Below, piece after piece: positions 53,701 through 63,190 of a DNA stretch of 64,000 nucleotides. The DNA comes from Branchiostoma belcheri. Lineage: Eukaryota > Chordata > Leptocardii > Amphioxiformes > Branchiostomatidae. The notes under the pieces were generated by a model. The model ran no database searches. It worked only from the letters and a program-made list of their open reading frames with translations, and was not told the DNA's origin. The DNA is taken from contig NW_017804431.1 of NCBI RefSeq assembly GCF_001625305.1, positions 924,096 to 988,095 on the forward strand, read 5' to 3'. A program made the position numbers and the translations under genes. Position 1 is the stretch's first letter. Each line of letters begins with the position of its first letter.

Positions 53701-56700
53701 ATGGTCAGTAACACTCTTCAGCAACAACTGATAAATGTTTATGCACGGTCGAAGAAATTTAGTGAGTAGAGGCTATTGAAAACGTAGCAAGAGTGAGTAA
53801 GTTGAATTGCGTTCTTTCAGGTTGCCTCCGAATCCTTCCGGGGTCCGAAGAAAACATGGCCAGGGACTGAGAAAGCTGAAGATATATTGAGAACGCAGTG
53901 AGAGTTTCTCTTTGGCATTTGGAACAGTTGCAGCGTACTACTTGGACGTCAAAAAAGAGGAGTGCTTTAACTTTATCTTCAATGGTCAGTAACACCCTTC
54001 TGCGTGTGGCAACAACTGATAAATATTTATGCACGGTCAAAGGAATCTAGAGAGTAGAGGCTATTGAAAACGTAGCAAAGTGAGTAAGTTGAATTGCGTT
54101 CTTTTAGGTCGCCTTCGAATCCTCCCGGGGTCCGAAGACAACATGGCCAGGGACTGAGAAAGCTGAATATGTATTGAGAACGCAGTGAGAGTTTCTATTT
54201 GGCATTTGGAGCGTACTACTTGGGCGTCAAGAAAAGTAGGGTGCTTTCATCCTATCTGAAATGGTAAGGCCCTAAATGGTAGGGGCTATTGAAAACGTAG
54301 CAAGAGTGAATGGTGATGATGAGTACGAGGCTTCATAGGCTATTGAAAAGTTTGGCCTGCTACCTTTTCCGTATCTTTTGCAGCTGTGTCTGCAATGCAA
54401 TGGTAACAGCTTAATATGGTTATGTGCCACACCAACAATTTCTTTTTGGCATTTGAAGAAGTTGAAGCGTACTACTTGGACGTCAAGAAAGGCAGAGTGC
54501 TTTCTTCCTATCTGAAATGGTAAACCAGTCACCCATACCTCACTCAACAACTGAATAGATGTATGTACGGTCGAAGGAAACTAGAGAGTAGAGGCTATTG
54601 AAAACGTAGCAAGAATGAATGATGGTGTGTACGAGGGCTTCATTGGCTATTGAAAAGTTGGGCCTACTACTTTTTCCGTATCTTTTGCAGCTGTGTCTGC
54701 AATGCAATGGTAACAGCTTAATATGGTTATGTGCCACACCAAGAATTTCTTTTTTTAACATTTGGAAAAGTTGGAGTACTACTTGGGCCCAAGAAAAGCA
54801 GGGTGCTTTCTTCCTATCTGCAATGGTAAACCTGTTACCCTTCTGCGAGAGGCTACAACTGAAGAGATGTATGCACGGCCGAAGAAAGCTAGAGAGTAGA
54901 GGCTATTGACAACGTACCAAGAATGAATGATGATGAGTACGAAAGCTTCGTTGGCTATTGAAAAGTTGGGCCTACAACTTTCGCCGTATTTTTTGCAGCT
55001 GTGTCTGCAATGCAATGGCCGGCCAATATGACTCCCCTTCTGCGTAAGGAAACAACGAGGTTTTCTATTTTGGCATTTGGAGAAGTTGAAGCGTACTACT
55101 TGGACGTCAAGAAAAGCAGAGTGCTTTCTTCCTATCTGCAATGGTAAACCAGCCACCCATACCTCACTCAACAACTGAATAGATGTATGCACGGCCGGAG
55201 GAAGCTGCCGAGTAGAGGCTATTGAAAACGTAGCAAGAATGAATGATGATGAGTGCGAGTGCTTCGTTGGCTATTGAAAAGTTGGGCCTACAACTTTCCC
55301 CGTATCTTTTGCAGCTGTGTCTGCAATGCAATGACCGTCCATTTCTGACCCCCCTTCAGTGCAAGCCAACAGCCTACGGTTATGTGTCACAACGAGAATT
55401 TCCTTTTGGCATTTGGAAAAGTTGGAGTTACATGTTACCCTTCTGCTTGAGGCAACAACTGATAAATATATATGCACGGTCGAAGAAAGCTGCAGAGTAG
55501 AGGCTATTGAAAAAGTAGCAAGGGTGAGTCTGCAATGCAATGGCCCGCCAATCTGCCCCCCCCCCCTTCTGCGTAAGCCAACAGCCTATGGTTATGTGCG
55601 AGAACGTGCTGTTTGTCACACCTAATCCGTGCATTTTTAACTCCGCAAGCTCTTCAGAGTCGTCCTTGTGTGTAGCCATACCGCATCGCTCTCTGACAAG
55701 AGTCAAGACAGGCTCCTTTTTGGAATGATACCGGAATGTTCTTCTTAATAACCAGGGGCTTTTCGGCCTTCCGGCAATTCTGCCTCAGTCAAAAGAAAAG
55801 TAATGAAGCCATTCTAAGTGATGACACCCCCTCGTCCAATTTACGCGAAGATATGCTTCAGACGTAATCCCTATCTAGTAAGGTCCATTTGGGATAATAG
55901 CTAGTCTTTGTCAGAATTCACTTTGCTTTCACTCTGAGAGCTGGACGTGCGAGTGGAGGCCATTTGCAGAGGATCTGATGGGTGGGACATATTGAAACAC
56001 TGCATTAAGATAAGCCTGGCTATACTGTCCAAGGTGGTCATCGTAGATAAGTGTAGTACAAGTTTACAGACATGGACAATGTCTGTATGTGTGGTCACAC
56101 TTTATTTGAGATCAGTACGACTTCATTTTGTTGTAGCAAGATATATACATTCTTACAAGTTCATTTTGTGTAAGAGCAGACGGAATAGTGGAACTAGGAC
56201 ACGCTATCAGTCTGAGGATTTCATAGGATAGTCAAGAAGAATATGGTACTAGCGAATCTCTAAACTTTTAGGACATATGACCGGTCAGGGACACCAGCGA
56301 TGGAGGTATACTCGTATCCTGTGCAAGTGTGAAAACCACATGGGTACCTGCACAGAGACATGTAAGCTATAACTTACTGAGTATTTCGTCCTGGAGCCTA
56401 TAATGTAAATTAACTGCGATCGCAATTTGTCAACCAATAAGAGGATGGCTGCATGTTCGTCAAATATTTGCATTTTCACGGTTTTAATTTGAGTTTCTAC
56501 GTTTAGAGCGATGTTGACAGGGGCTATGCGATCGGTCTATTGAAATGTTTTGCTGCTGTGGAAAAAAAAAGATGCATATGCCTGACGCCTTTTTTAAGAC
56601 TTACACATTTCTTAGACATATCTTTGCGGAAGCAATTGAGATGCCCTATGTATTTACTCACCGATGATTTCCACGCTGAACTGCCGCTGGTCCGAGCCGA

Positions 56701-59700
56701 ACATGTTGACGGCCTTGCAGACGTAGTCGCCCGTCCGGCCCGAGTTGGTGTTCTGGATGGTCAGGACGCTCTTCACGCTCTTCCCGCCCTCGTAAGACTC
56801 CTGCCGAACCCGCACGTTACCGTCGCTCCCGACCTGCGTACAACAAAACAAGTTAATATTAATACATCGTACATGTACAGGGTGATACAGACTTCCTTGA
56901 TCATTTGTCCTGTTACAACCTACTGCTGGTCCTTTACGTTGGCCTCACTGCTAGCAAACAGACCGGTTTTAGTACCAAAACACCTCAAAGCAAAGGCGGA
57001 ACGCGTTACACACTTTCAGGCACATTTGACCCTCGCGCTGTTCCCACATTTGCATGACACTTGCCGCTACCGTCACGTCTAGCCTGTGGGCTACCAACCG
57101 TACTAGGTTTAGTACATTTGTTGAGATTTGGTAATGTCGATAACCAGTTCTCCTTTGCCACTCTTGACATTACTAGTTGTTTATGGTATCCTTCAGTTAA
57201 TATTGACCATGGTAACATCCTCCTAAGTCCACTTCTTGTACAACAATAAAACTCTTGAACAAAAGATGTTACAGACTCCCAGGTCCATTTGACCCTCGCG
57301 GTCTTCCGGCTTCTACGACTTTTGTTGGACCTTCAGGTTACCGTCACTGCCAACGCGAGTACGGCCAAGCAAACAGACTTAGTACCTTCACTTGTTGTAT
57401 ACAAACCACAAAAACACATTAAGGCAAAGCCAGATGACGGATTGAAAATTGAAAGAAAATATCCAGAAAAAAAACTTCTTGAAAGTTTGAAAACAAGCCC
57501 ACATACCACTTAGAGGACTCTGCTCTGTAATCATTCGAAGCGCGCTAGGAAAAGAAAGGAACGGGGCGGGGAAATAGTGCCGATTACCAGGACATCCGAA
57601 CGACCTTGGGAGTAGGGGAAAGTTAATGGCGGTGAGATAGCAGCGTTTCGGCGCCTGCAAATCACAACTTAATTACCCCCTCCCCCTATCCATGCGGCAC
57701 TACGTTATCTACCGTTCCCACGCTGAGTGTTTTGCCGCACGGTTCACTTAACCCGGGGCCGTGGCATTATTCCAGACAGCTCGCGTCTTCTTCTGATATC
57801 CAAACGGATCTTCGGTAGTTTAATTCTCTCTGGTAGCTGCTTATGGGTTATGCGTAGGTGAGGCAAGGCAATTGCTTCTAGGAACATTAATTCCTGCATT
57901 GAAATAAGCGAAGATACTTGATTTTCTTTGCTATTACCGAAAGTAATTTTCATGGTCACAGATCCATTACTGAAAATACATTTCTTTGACACAGGTTTGA
58001 CACAGGTCCAAATGGAGATACCTGAATATATCTTTAATATATAAACATATCAATTAAGATCCTCAATTGTGGACTCATTCTATCTGGTAGCTGCTCATAG
58101 GTTATGCGTAGGTGAGGCAAGGCAATTGCTTGTAGGTTTAACTCGGAACATTAATTCCTGCATTCAAATAACTAGCCAAGGATACTTGATTTTCTTTGGC
58201 TTTGCTATTACTGCAAAATACATTTAATTGACACAGGTTCAACAGGTCCAACAGGTAATACTTCAATATATGAAGAAATAAATTAAGATCCTTGATTATG
58301 AACTCATTTTCTGTCACTGATTTAAAGCAACAATGCTTCCTTGAAGACATATTCAGGACATCCGAACAATTTTGTGTGTAGGAAAGTGCAAATACATGGC
58401 TGGGGTCCGTTTGGACTGATTTAAAGCAACAATGCTTCCTTGAAGACATTTAACCCGGGGCCGTGGCATAATTCCAGACAGCTCGCGTCTTCTTTTGATA
58501 TCAGAACGGATCTTCGGTAGTTTAATTCTCTCTGGTAGCTGCTCATAGGTTATGCATAGGTGAGGCAAGGCAATTGCTTCTAGGTTTAACTCGGAATATT
58601 AATTACTGCATTGAAATAAGCGACGATACTTGATTTTCTTTGCTATTACCGAAAGTAATTTTCATGGTCACAGATCCATTACTGAAAATACATTTCTTTG
58701 ACACAGGTTTGACACAGGTCCAAATGGAGATACCTGAATATATCTTTAATATATAAACATATCAATTAAGATCCTCAATTGTGGACTCATTCTCTCTGTT
58801 AGCTGCTCATAGGTTATGCGTAGGTGAGGGAAGGCAATTGCTTTTAGGTTTAGCTCGGAACATTAATTTTCCTGCATTCGAATAACCAAGGATACTTAAT
58901 TTTCTTTGCTATTACTGCAAAATACATTTCATAGTCACAGGTCCAACAGGTCCAACTGGAGATACTTGAAAATCTTTTATAGAAACATTTCAATTAAGAG
59001 CCTCGGTATTATGGACTCATTCTGTCACTGATTAAAGATTAAAGATGGCGGATGCTATGCTATGCGAAGCGTCTGATTCTTTAGAGAATCTACAGTCACT
59101 AGATTTATTTTGTATTGTTCAATACCAGGATAGTGAGTATGAGTGAGTGAATATTCTACTTGTACAATTAGGTATGTTAGCAGCGACTGTTAAGAGCATA
59201 AAATGCACTGAAGTGAAAATTACTAGAAAGCAGACTAATTGGACGTTATCTGAGAACTATGACAGAAATTACATCCGTTGTCGCTCTAAATGTGCAACAA
59301 TTCGATGAATTCTCCATGGTATTTATGTAATTTGTTGTGTTGGAGTGTTTTAATGACAATTTATTCGCAATTGTCACATTTGCTATGCATCAAACAAATT
59401 ACGTATCTCATTCAACACACGCACATCTGTATATAATGTTCTTGTAATTAAGTAGTAATTGCCTTCATTTACGATACCAATGCATCAATGATAACGCGCT
59501 AAGACTAATGTATAATCATTATCTTAAAACGAACATAAATTCATTGCTATGGGTACATATTCGCATATTATTCGTGGTATGGTTATCATTTAGTTTGTGG
59601 TATATCAAGGTGAAAAGAAATTCAGCATTCACAGTATACTTGAAGGCACCTGTTGATCTTCAATTAAAAACAACACTATTAGATATAAATTATCTTATTA

Positions 59701-62700
59701 ATACAGAACCTCATTTCATTCTCATTTATTGCAAAACCTTTTAGAACTACTGGCTAATCTTCCAAGGCTCAAACACACACATTTAAATTGAAATAATTGC
59801 ATGGCGCAAAAAATGCACAGTAAATACATTTAAAAGAACATACATCACAAAATCAACAATAAACACAAGTCAACATTGACAGTTGGAAGAGGTCAGGGGA
59901 CTGGGTGACACTGTTTGGATAATAGTTCGGTTAAATATTGAATATAAATTATTTCAATACAGAAACGCAAACAGACACGCCAAAACACATCATATATGGA
60001 GTCGCAATTACATATCCCTTTCCAATAGCGTGGTTGCCTAGTATCTGACTTGCGCTAGAACAAAATAAAACGCGGATGTCCTCACTTGAACTTGACGCAA
60101 ACAAGACTATTACCCGAAAAAAGGACGCAGCTGTGAGTAGAGGTTGTTGGCGAATGTCAAATGAATCGAATGGTTTGCAAACACCTGCATTCCTCTAATG
60201 GGTGCCATTTGGACGGCATCATCGCTTTTACACCTATTGGAGAAATAATGCAGCTCATTCTACTGCTTGCATGCAAACTGCACTGTATTACATTGGCCTT
60301 TCTGCTGTAACGAGAAAAACAATTACAGAAAATGCATGGTGGAATTATACCATGTCAATTTAAAAGCTTGGTTCTCTGATGCGCCTGCTACACGTTTGAA
60401 ATACAAATGCTACAAAAATTGTCACAAAAATGTGACAGACTACTGATTTGCTAATTTATGAAGCAGATTAAACTAATTTTCAATTTAAAACCTTGGTTCT
60501 CTGATGCGCTCGCTTCACTTTTGAATTACATATACCACTCAGGTCCTAAACAGAACCCCAAATGCTACAACAATTGTCACAAAAATGTGACTATTGAATA
60601 CTGGTTTGTTAATTTATGAAGTAATTTAAACTGTAATTTCCAACACAGGGGATTGGACGTACCCAAATTTTCGACTGTGCAACTTTAGTCTCTGTCAAGG
60701 AATGGGCAATTTTTTACAAAGACTGGTATGGTGTTGCACAGTCGAAAATTTCGGTAAGGCCAATCCCTTGTGTTGGAAATTGCAGTTTAAACTGCTTCAT
60801 AATACTGACTTCTACCAACACAGATGAACTTTCAAGATAATTTATTAACTTACTGGAAATTGTTGGTCACCGTCTACGTCACTTCCTCTCCACATCCACG
60901 TGATCTCTTTCGGATCCGGGTCAGAGGCCACCTCGCACACCAGGCTAACGGAGTCTCCCCTGGTCACAGCCAGACTAGTGGGCTCGCCGAGTACGTCTGG
61001 TTTTCCTGGTATTGTATGGATCAAGAGAACACGTATTAAGCGCAAACAGTTTCTATGTCGATGAAGATTGGCCATCTAGGTAGAACATTACATCATGTAT
61101 AATACATATTACGCAACTGGGGAAAGTCACTACATGTATCTTTTATCAGTGACTATTATTGCTAAGATTAGATTGTTGGACGGGGCCCAGCCGAGCTGTT
61201 TGCATGAACGAATAATAAACAATACATGTCATAAATATACACAAATAGAATATGGTCTTCTATAACTAAAGATCTAACAAAGTTAAATACATACATGGAT
61301 GACTTCATCCTACGAACAGAATATATGTATGTGGCAAATTACGTACAGAATTTAAATCAGTGGTAACAATAAAGGTTTAATCATTCTCTAATATGTAGTC
61401 TCTAAGATCGAAACATTCTTTAATGTATTTTCCTATTTGAATACTATATTGGTTATCTCCCCAGAGAATGTAATAGAATTTTTCTATGGGATCTAATGTA
61501 ATGAAATCGGTTACTAATTCTCAGGAATGATGAAAGATAGTCGACCCTATCATCACGCCATAACTACGTCAGTAAGCACGCGACATCTTTACCGATAACG
61601 TTGATGTACGTCTCCCTGATGGCGTCGGGGAAGCCCTGGCTGGACGCGATGCACTGGTAGTGCCCCTCCTCCCCGTACCCTACGCGCGAGAACCGCAGCG
61701 GGTTGTCGAAGTACAGCGGGGTGTCTTTCCTCCTCCAACGCACCTGGAACGAATGATTAAACTAGAAAGGTAACATTTGCAAAGCAAATGCATAATAATG
61801 TTTACTTTCACATATGGTCTGCTATGCCAATTCTTACTCAAGCACATTTCATGGTCAGACAGGAGTCTAAATCCCTCCTGCTATAAAACTGCAACATGAT
61901 GTAACAAGATTCTATTGCAAACGGCATCATAGGTATAAGAGGTTTGTTGCAAATACATGCCCCAGGGCTATTGACAGGTACAAGCAATATGTATGAACTA
62001 CGTCTAACATTATCATACATTCTACAGCATACGTGGCACTAGTTTTGCTGGGTTTTACTTCTTCTATTGAGGCAGTGGAAGACGAATTCACCAACTTCTT
62101 CTATTGTTATATCGACTCAACGATAGTAGCCATTAAGGTCGTATTTCTCTTTCTTTCTTTATTCAAGTTGCAACAGCAATACACGTGGAGCATTAGGCAG
62201 CAATTCGGTCGTATTTCGTAAAGAAATCTATATCATCCTTAACATAGTGAACGTTTTATTGCAATTTCTTGCCAGGAGGCTAATTGCAAGTTCATGTATC
62301 ATGACAATAAAAATGACAGACAAAGGTTAACTAATTCTTTACATAGCAGAAGTACTGCTACATAGCAGAAGTACTGCTACAACAATTCATCTAAATCTAA
62401 TACTCTTAATACATTAGGATGTTCGGCAACGAAAGTAATGTGTTAACCTTTCACTTTGGACTTGGGTTAAAACGCTGACGAAATACAAAAAAAAAAACGC
62501 CAACTGACGACACAAAAAAACTTTACCTTTTTATTTCATCCTATTTACTGTGGTGATAGATCTGGGCGGTGCTGAACTGGCCTCTGTCATGCGTGACAGG
62601 AACTTGTGGAGACAGTACATGGTGTCACCTGAATGATGAACTGAACTGATTTACTGTTACGGCACTTGGATGCTACAACATAGTGTGCTATTTATTCACC

Positions 62701-62806
62701 TTAGGGCTGGGGTTGCCGTCGGCCTCACACTGCACAGAGAAGTCCACCTTCTGGCCGAACAGGACGCTGACTTTCTCCTCAAAGGACGGTCGTATCGTCG
62801 GAGGAT
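44269..62806 (-). CDS. Kirrel/nephrin-like Ig-superfamily receptor, nine 3' exons (5' partial)
   Basis: Nine minus-strand exons join in phase with GT-AG introns: 62700-62806, 61593-61743, 60854-61005, 56662-56833, 52389-52511, 50661-50721, 50162-50286, 48598-48704 and 44269-44715, giving 480 codons. Two Ig domains (C...W...YxC) are each split by a phase-0 intron and separated by phase-1 introns. One TM helix (LAIVVAVVSVVVVLFVLFAI) and a basic stop-transfer ARRK follow. The tail has SPPPLPPYKEK, KPRPPPKGDRNPY and a 15-residue tyrosine repeat. The membrane-proximal Ig (ITWMWRG, GDYVCKAVNMFG) resembles Kirrel/nephrin proteins. The likely role is cell-cell adhesion with tyrosine-based signalling (inference). 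Upstream exons with the signal peptide lie outside the window. Nectin- or hemicentin-like alternatives are weaker. Confidence 0.8.
44716..48597. other. last intron of the Ig receptor gene, AT-rich
   Basis: It contains a MITE (45867-46060), three copies of a 45-bp CCGGAAATTACATCATTAAC repeat (46540-46640), and a weak duplication 47755/48238 (GAATTTGCTTCCAATG, GGTCGTTACTC, GCAAATGAAATGGTTGGA). No exon candidate seen. Confidence 0.55.
45867..46060. mobile_element. TIR MITE, 194 bp, in intron
   Basis: Starts TAGCCTCCGTAGCAGG and ends GCATGCTATGGAGGCTA. Inner inverted GGTTTGGTGGTCTTCGG / CCATGAAGACCCCCCAAAAC extend the fold. TA occurs at both tips. Confidence 0.85.
48598..48704 (-). CDS. Ig receptor exon H: cytoplasmic segment, alternative acceptors possible
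   Basis: Read in the phase left by exon G it gives LMPAVPAYSTIQRDKTREE and RCPSHAPYYVGRLHNR, and leaves phase 0, exactly what exon I needs. Three in-frame acceptors (48704, 48692, 48683) are possible. Its 5' edge lies inside a local duplication (48671-48870), which weakens the call. Confidence 0.6.
48671..49150. repeat. local tandem repeats rich in ATCAATCAAT words
   Basis: TATCGTGGAGTAGGC plus AGCTGGCATCAACCCTAAA recurs at about 48671 and 48771. Weaker GGTTTGCATCAACCC copies lie near 48938 and 49060, each followed by runs of ATCAATCAATTGAT. The first copy overlaps exon H. Confidence 0.85.
49151..50161. other. intron, unassigned
   Basis: No exon or clear element recognised; a GATGATGATCATGATGA stretch lies just 3' of exon G. 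Confidence 0.45.
50162..50286 (-). CDS. Ig receptor exon G: cytoplasmic segment
   Basis: 125 nt, phase 2 in, phase 1 out: GRKGLKDGELPLELQQVDG then TLKPRPPPKGDRNPYAIGQ. Acceptor TTTCAG/CG, donor CCAC/GTGAGT. Confidence 0.8.
50661..50721 (-). CDS. Ig receptor exon F: proline-rich juxtamembrane segment
   Basis: 61 nt, phase 1 in, phase 2 out, encoding ASSTVSCTRSPPPLPPYKE. PPPLPPY could bind SH3 or WW domains (inference). Acceptor CTGCAG/AC, donor AAAA/GTAAGT. Confidence 0.75.
50722..52388. other. intron between the TM exon and exon F
   Basis: It holds the 50-bp minisatellite at 51110-51370 and otherwise nothing recognised. Confidence 0.5.
51110..51370 (+). repeat. 50-bp minisatellite, about 5 copies
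   Basis: GTTATACCGGCTATACAGAT at about 51136, 51187, 51237, 51287 and 51337, same unit and orientation as 110-357. It lies in an intron, antisense to the host gene. Confidence 0.95.
52389..52511 (-). CDS. Ig receptor exon E: transmembrane segment
   Basis: Phase 1 in and out; 40 codons: PPTTM, then a hydrophobic helix (LAIVVAVVSVVVVLFVLFAI), then CVARRKGW as the cytoplasmic anchor. Acceptor CCACAG/AG, donor TCAG/GTAATA. Confidence 0.88.
53100..55620. repeat. intronic tandem array, about 8-9 copies of 228-317 bp
   Basis: GTAGAGGCTATTGAAAACGT recurs near 53490, 53767, 54054, 54282, 54591, 54897, 55214 and 55500, with TTTGGCATTTGGAGAAGTT, GTACTACTTGGACGTCAA and ATGCACGGTCGAAG. Early copies share a GAATTGCGTTCTTTCAGGTC block; later copies share a TTTTGCAGCTGTGTCTGCAA block. 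The period is not a multiple of 3, so the many open frames are not conserved exons. Confidence 0.92.
55621..56661. other. intron, unassigned
   Basis: No exon or repeat recognised. Confidence 0.45.
56662..56833 (-). CDS. Ig receptor exon D: second half of Ig domain 2
   Basis: Phase 0 in, phase 1 out; 57 codons with VLTIQNTNSGRTGDYVCKAV and NMFGSD, the Dx[YG]xC end of an Ig fold. Acceptor ACGCAG/GT, donor ATCG/GTGAGT. Confidence 0.88.
56834..57740. repeat. intron with diverged copies of the exon D 5' flank
   Basis: Near 57240-57400, GTACAACAATAAA, GTTACAGACTCCCAGG, CATTTGACCCTCGCG, CTTCAGGTTACCGTC and AACAGACTTAGTACC echo text at 56860-57070 (CATTTGACCCTCGCG, AACAGACCGGTTTTAGTACC) and the exon edge (ACGTTACCGTCGCTCCCGAC). 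It is an old duplication that touched the exon boundary. Confidence 0.55.
57749..59040. repeat. nested tandem array: 702-bp duplication of about 260-bp subunits
   Basis: ACCCGGGGCCGTGGCAT at 57751 and 58453 starts two copies at 702-bp offset. Inside, GTGAGGCAAGGCAATTGCTT recurs near 57858, 58110, 58560 and 58825. GAAAATACATTTCTTTGACA and GTCCAAATGGAGATACCTGA are near-identical between the two large copies. Confidence 0.92.
59041..59734. other. intron, AT-rich, unassigned
   Basis: No exon recognised. Confidence 0.4.
59735..59885 (-). mobile_element. LINE 3' tail, solo
   Basis: On plus, CTTTTAGAACTACTGGCTAA then TCTTCCAAGGCTCAAACA, followed by a similar run (ACATTTAAAAGAACATA, AATCAACAATAAACACA), matches the tail of the LINE at 19835-20330 with no coding part left. 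Confidence 0.72.
59886..60339. other. intron, unassigned
   Basis: No exon or repeat recognised. Confidence 0.4.
60345..60613. repeat. tandem duplication, unit about 130-140 bp
   Basis: CTTGGTTCTCTGATGCGC, AAATGCTACAA, AATTGTCACAAAAATGTGA and TAATTTATGAAG recur in order. Confidence 0.87.
60614..60802. mobile_element. foldback MITE, 189 bp, just 3' of exon C
   Basis: Arms of about 65 bp: TTATGAAGTAATTTAAACTG, AATTTCCAACACAGGGGATT and AAATTTTCGACTGTGCAAC, inverted as GTTGCACAGTCGAAAATTT, AATCCCTTGTGTTGGAAATT and CAGTTTAAACTGCTTCATAA. It ends 51 bases from the exon C splice donor. Confidence 0.9.
60854..61005 (-). CDS. Ig receptor exon C: first half of Ig domain 2
   Basis: Phase 1 in, phase 0 out; KPDVLGEPTSLAVTRGDSV, then LVCEVASDPDPKEITWMWRG, with the Cys and Trp of the fold. 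Acceptor TACCAG/GA, donor CCA/GTAAGT. Confidence 0.87.
61006..61592. other. intron B-C, unassigned
   Basis: No feature recognised. Confidence 0.4.
61593..61743 (-). CDS. Ig receptor exon B: second half of Ig domain 1
   Basis: Phase 0 in, phase 1 out; 50 codons starting VRWRRKDTPLYF (core Trp) with GEEGHYQCIASSQG (second Cys in YxC). Acceptor TTCCAG/GT, donor ATCG/GTAAAG. Confidence 0.85.
61744..62699. other. intron A-B, unassigned
   Basis: No exon seen. A short exact repeat, ACATAGCAGAAGTACTGCT, occurs twice near 62343-62380. Confidence 0.45.
62700..62806 (-). CDS. Ig receptor exon A: first half of Ig domain 1
   Basis: Phase 1 in, phase 0 out; 35 full codons starting PPTIRPSFEEKVSVLFGQKV and including the first Ig cysteine (SVQCEADGNPSP). 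Acceptor CAAAAG/AT, donor AAG/GTGAAT. The 'xPP' start is the usual beginning of an Ig module. Confidence 0.8.
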
Positions 62807-63190
62807 CTTTTGGGGTACAACAGTATCTTAGATTAAAGGCAACGCATGTACCTCCAGGTTTAATCATAGCACTATCAAACCTTCTTCTGAACAAGGCCAC
62901 AAATTCTTGTTTCTTTCGAAATAAATCTTGTTTGTTTCATGGAACAAAATATATCTGATTTATTTCTAATGTACGGCCAGGTCATGAACCTTCAAGGTGC
63001 AATCAAGGCAAGGATGCACAACCTTCTGAACAAGGCCACAAATTCGTGGTATCTTCCAAAATCTTCCTTGTTACATTGCATGAAATACGTCTGATTTATT
63101 TCTAGTGCACGGCCAGATTAAGAATTTCCACTTTCTGTCGGCGCACAGATGGTACTGTAGCCACTCCCCCTCTAATTAATCCCATTCCCC
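62807..63190. repeat. intron with short duplication
   Basis: CTTCTGAACAAGGCCACAAA occurs at about 62882 and 63023, with CTTGTTTGTTTCATGGAA / CTTGTTACATTGCATGAA and ACGGCCAG after it: two copies about 141 bases apart. Confidence 0.75.

Noticed and set aside
53113-55706. Tandemly duplicated exons in the receptor intron (several minus frames of 70-137 codons)
   Set aside because: Unit length is not a multiple of 3, no frame is conserved between units, and no consistent GT-AG pairs bound them.
56540-57082. 180-codon plus frame opposite Ig receptor exon D
   Set aside because: Its long part is the complement of exon D, and the continuation is intron text. The Ig fold on the minus strand explains the openness.
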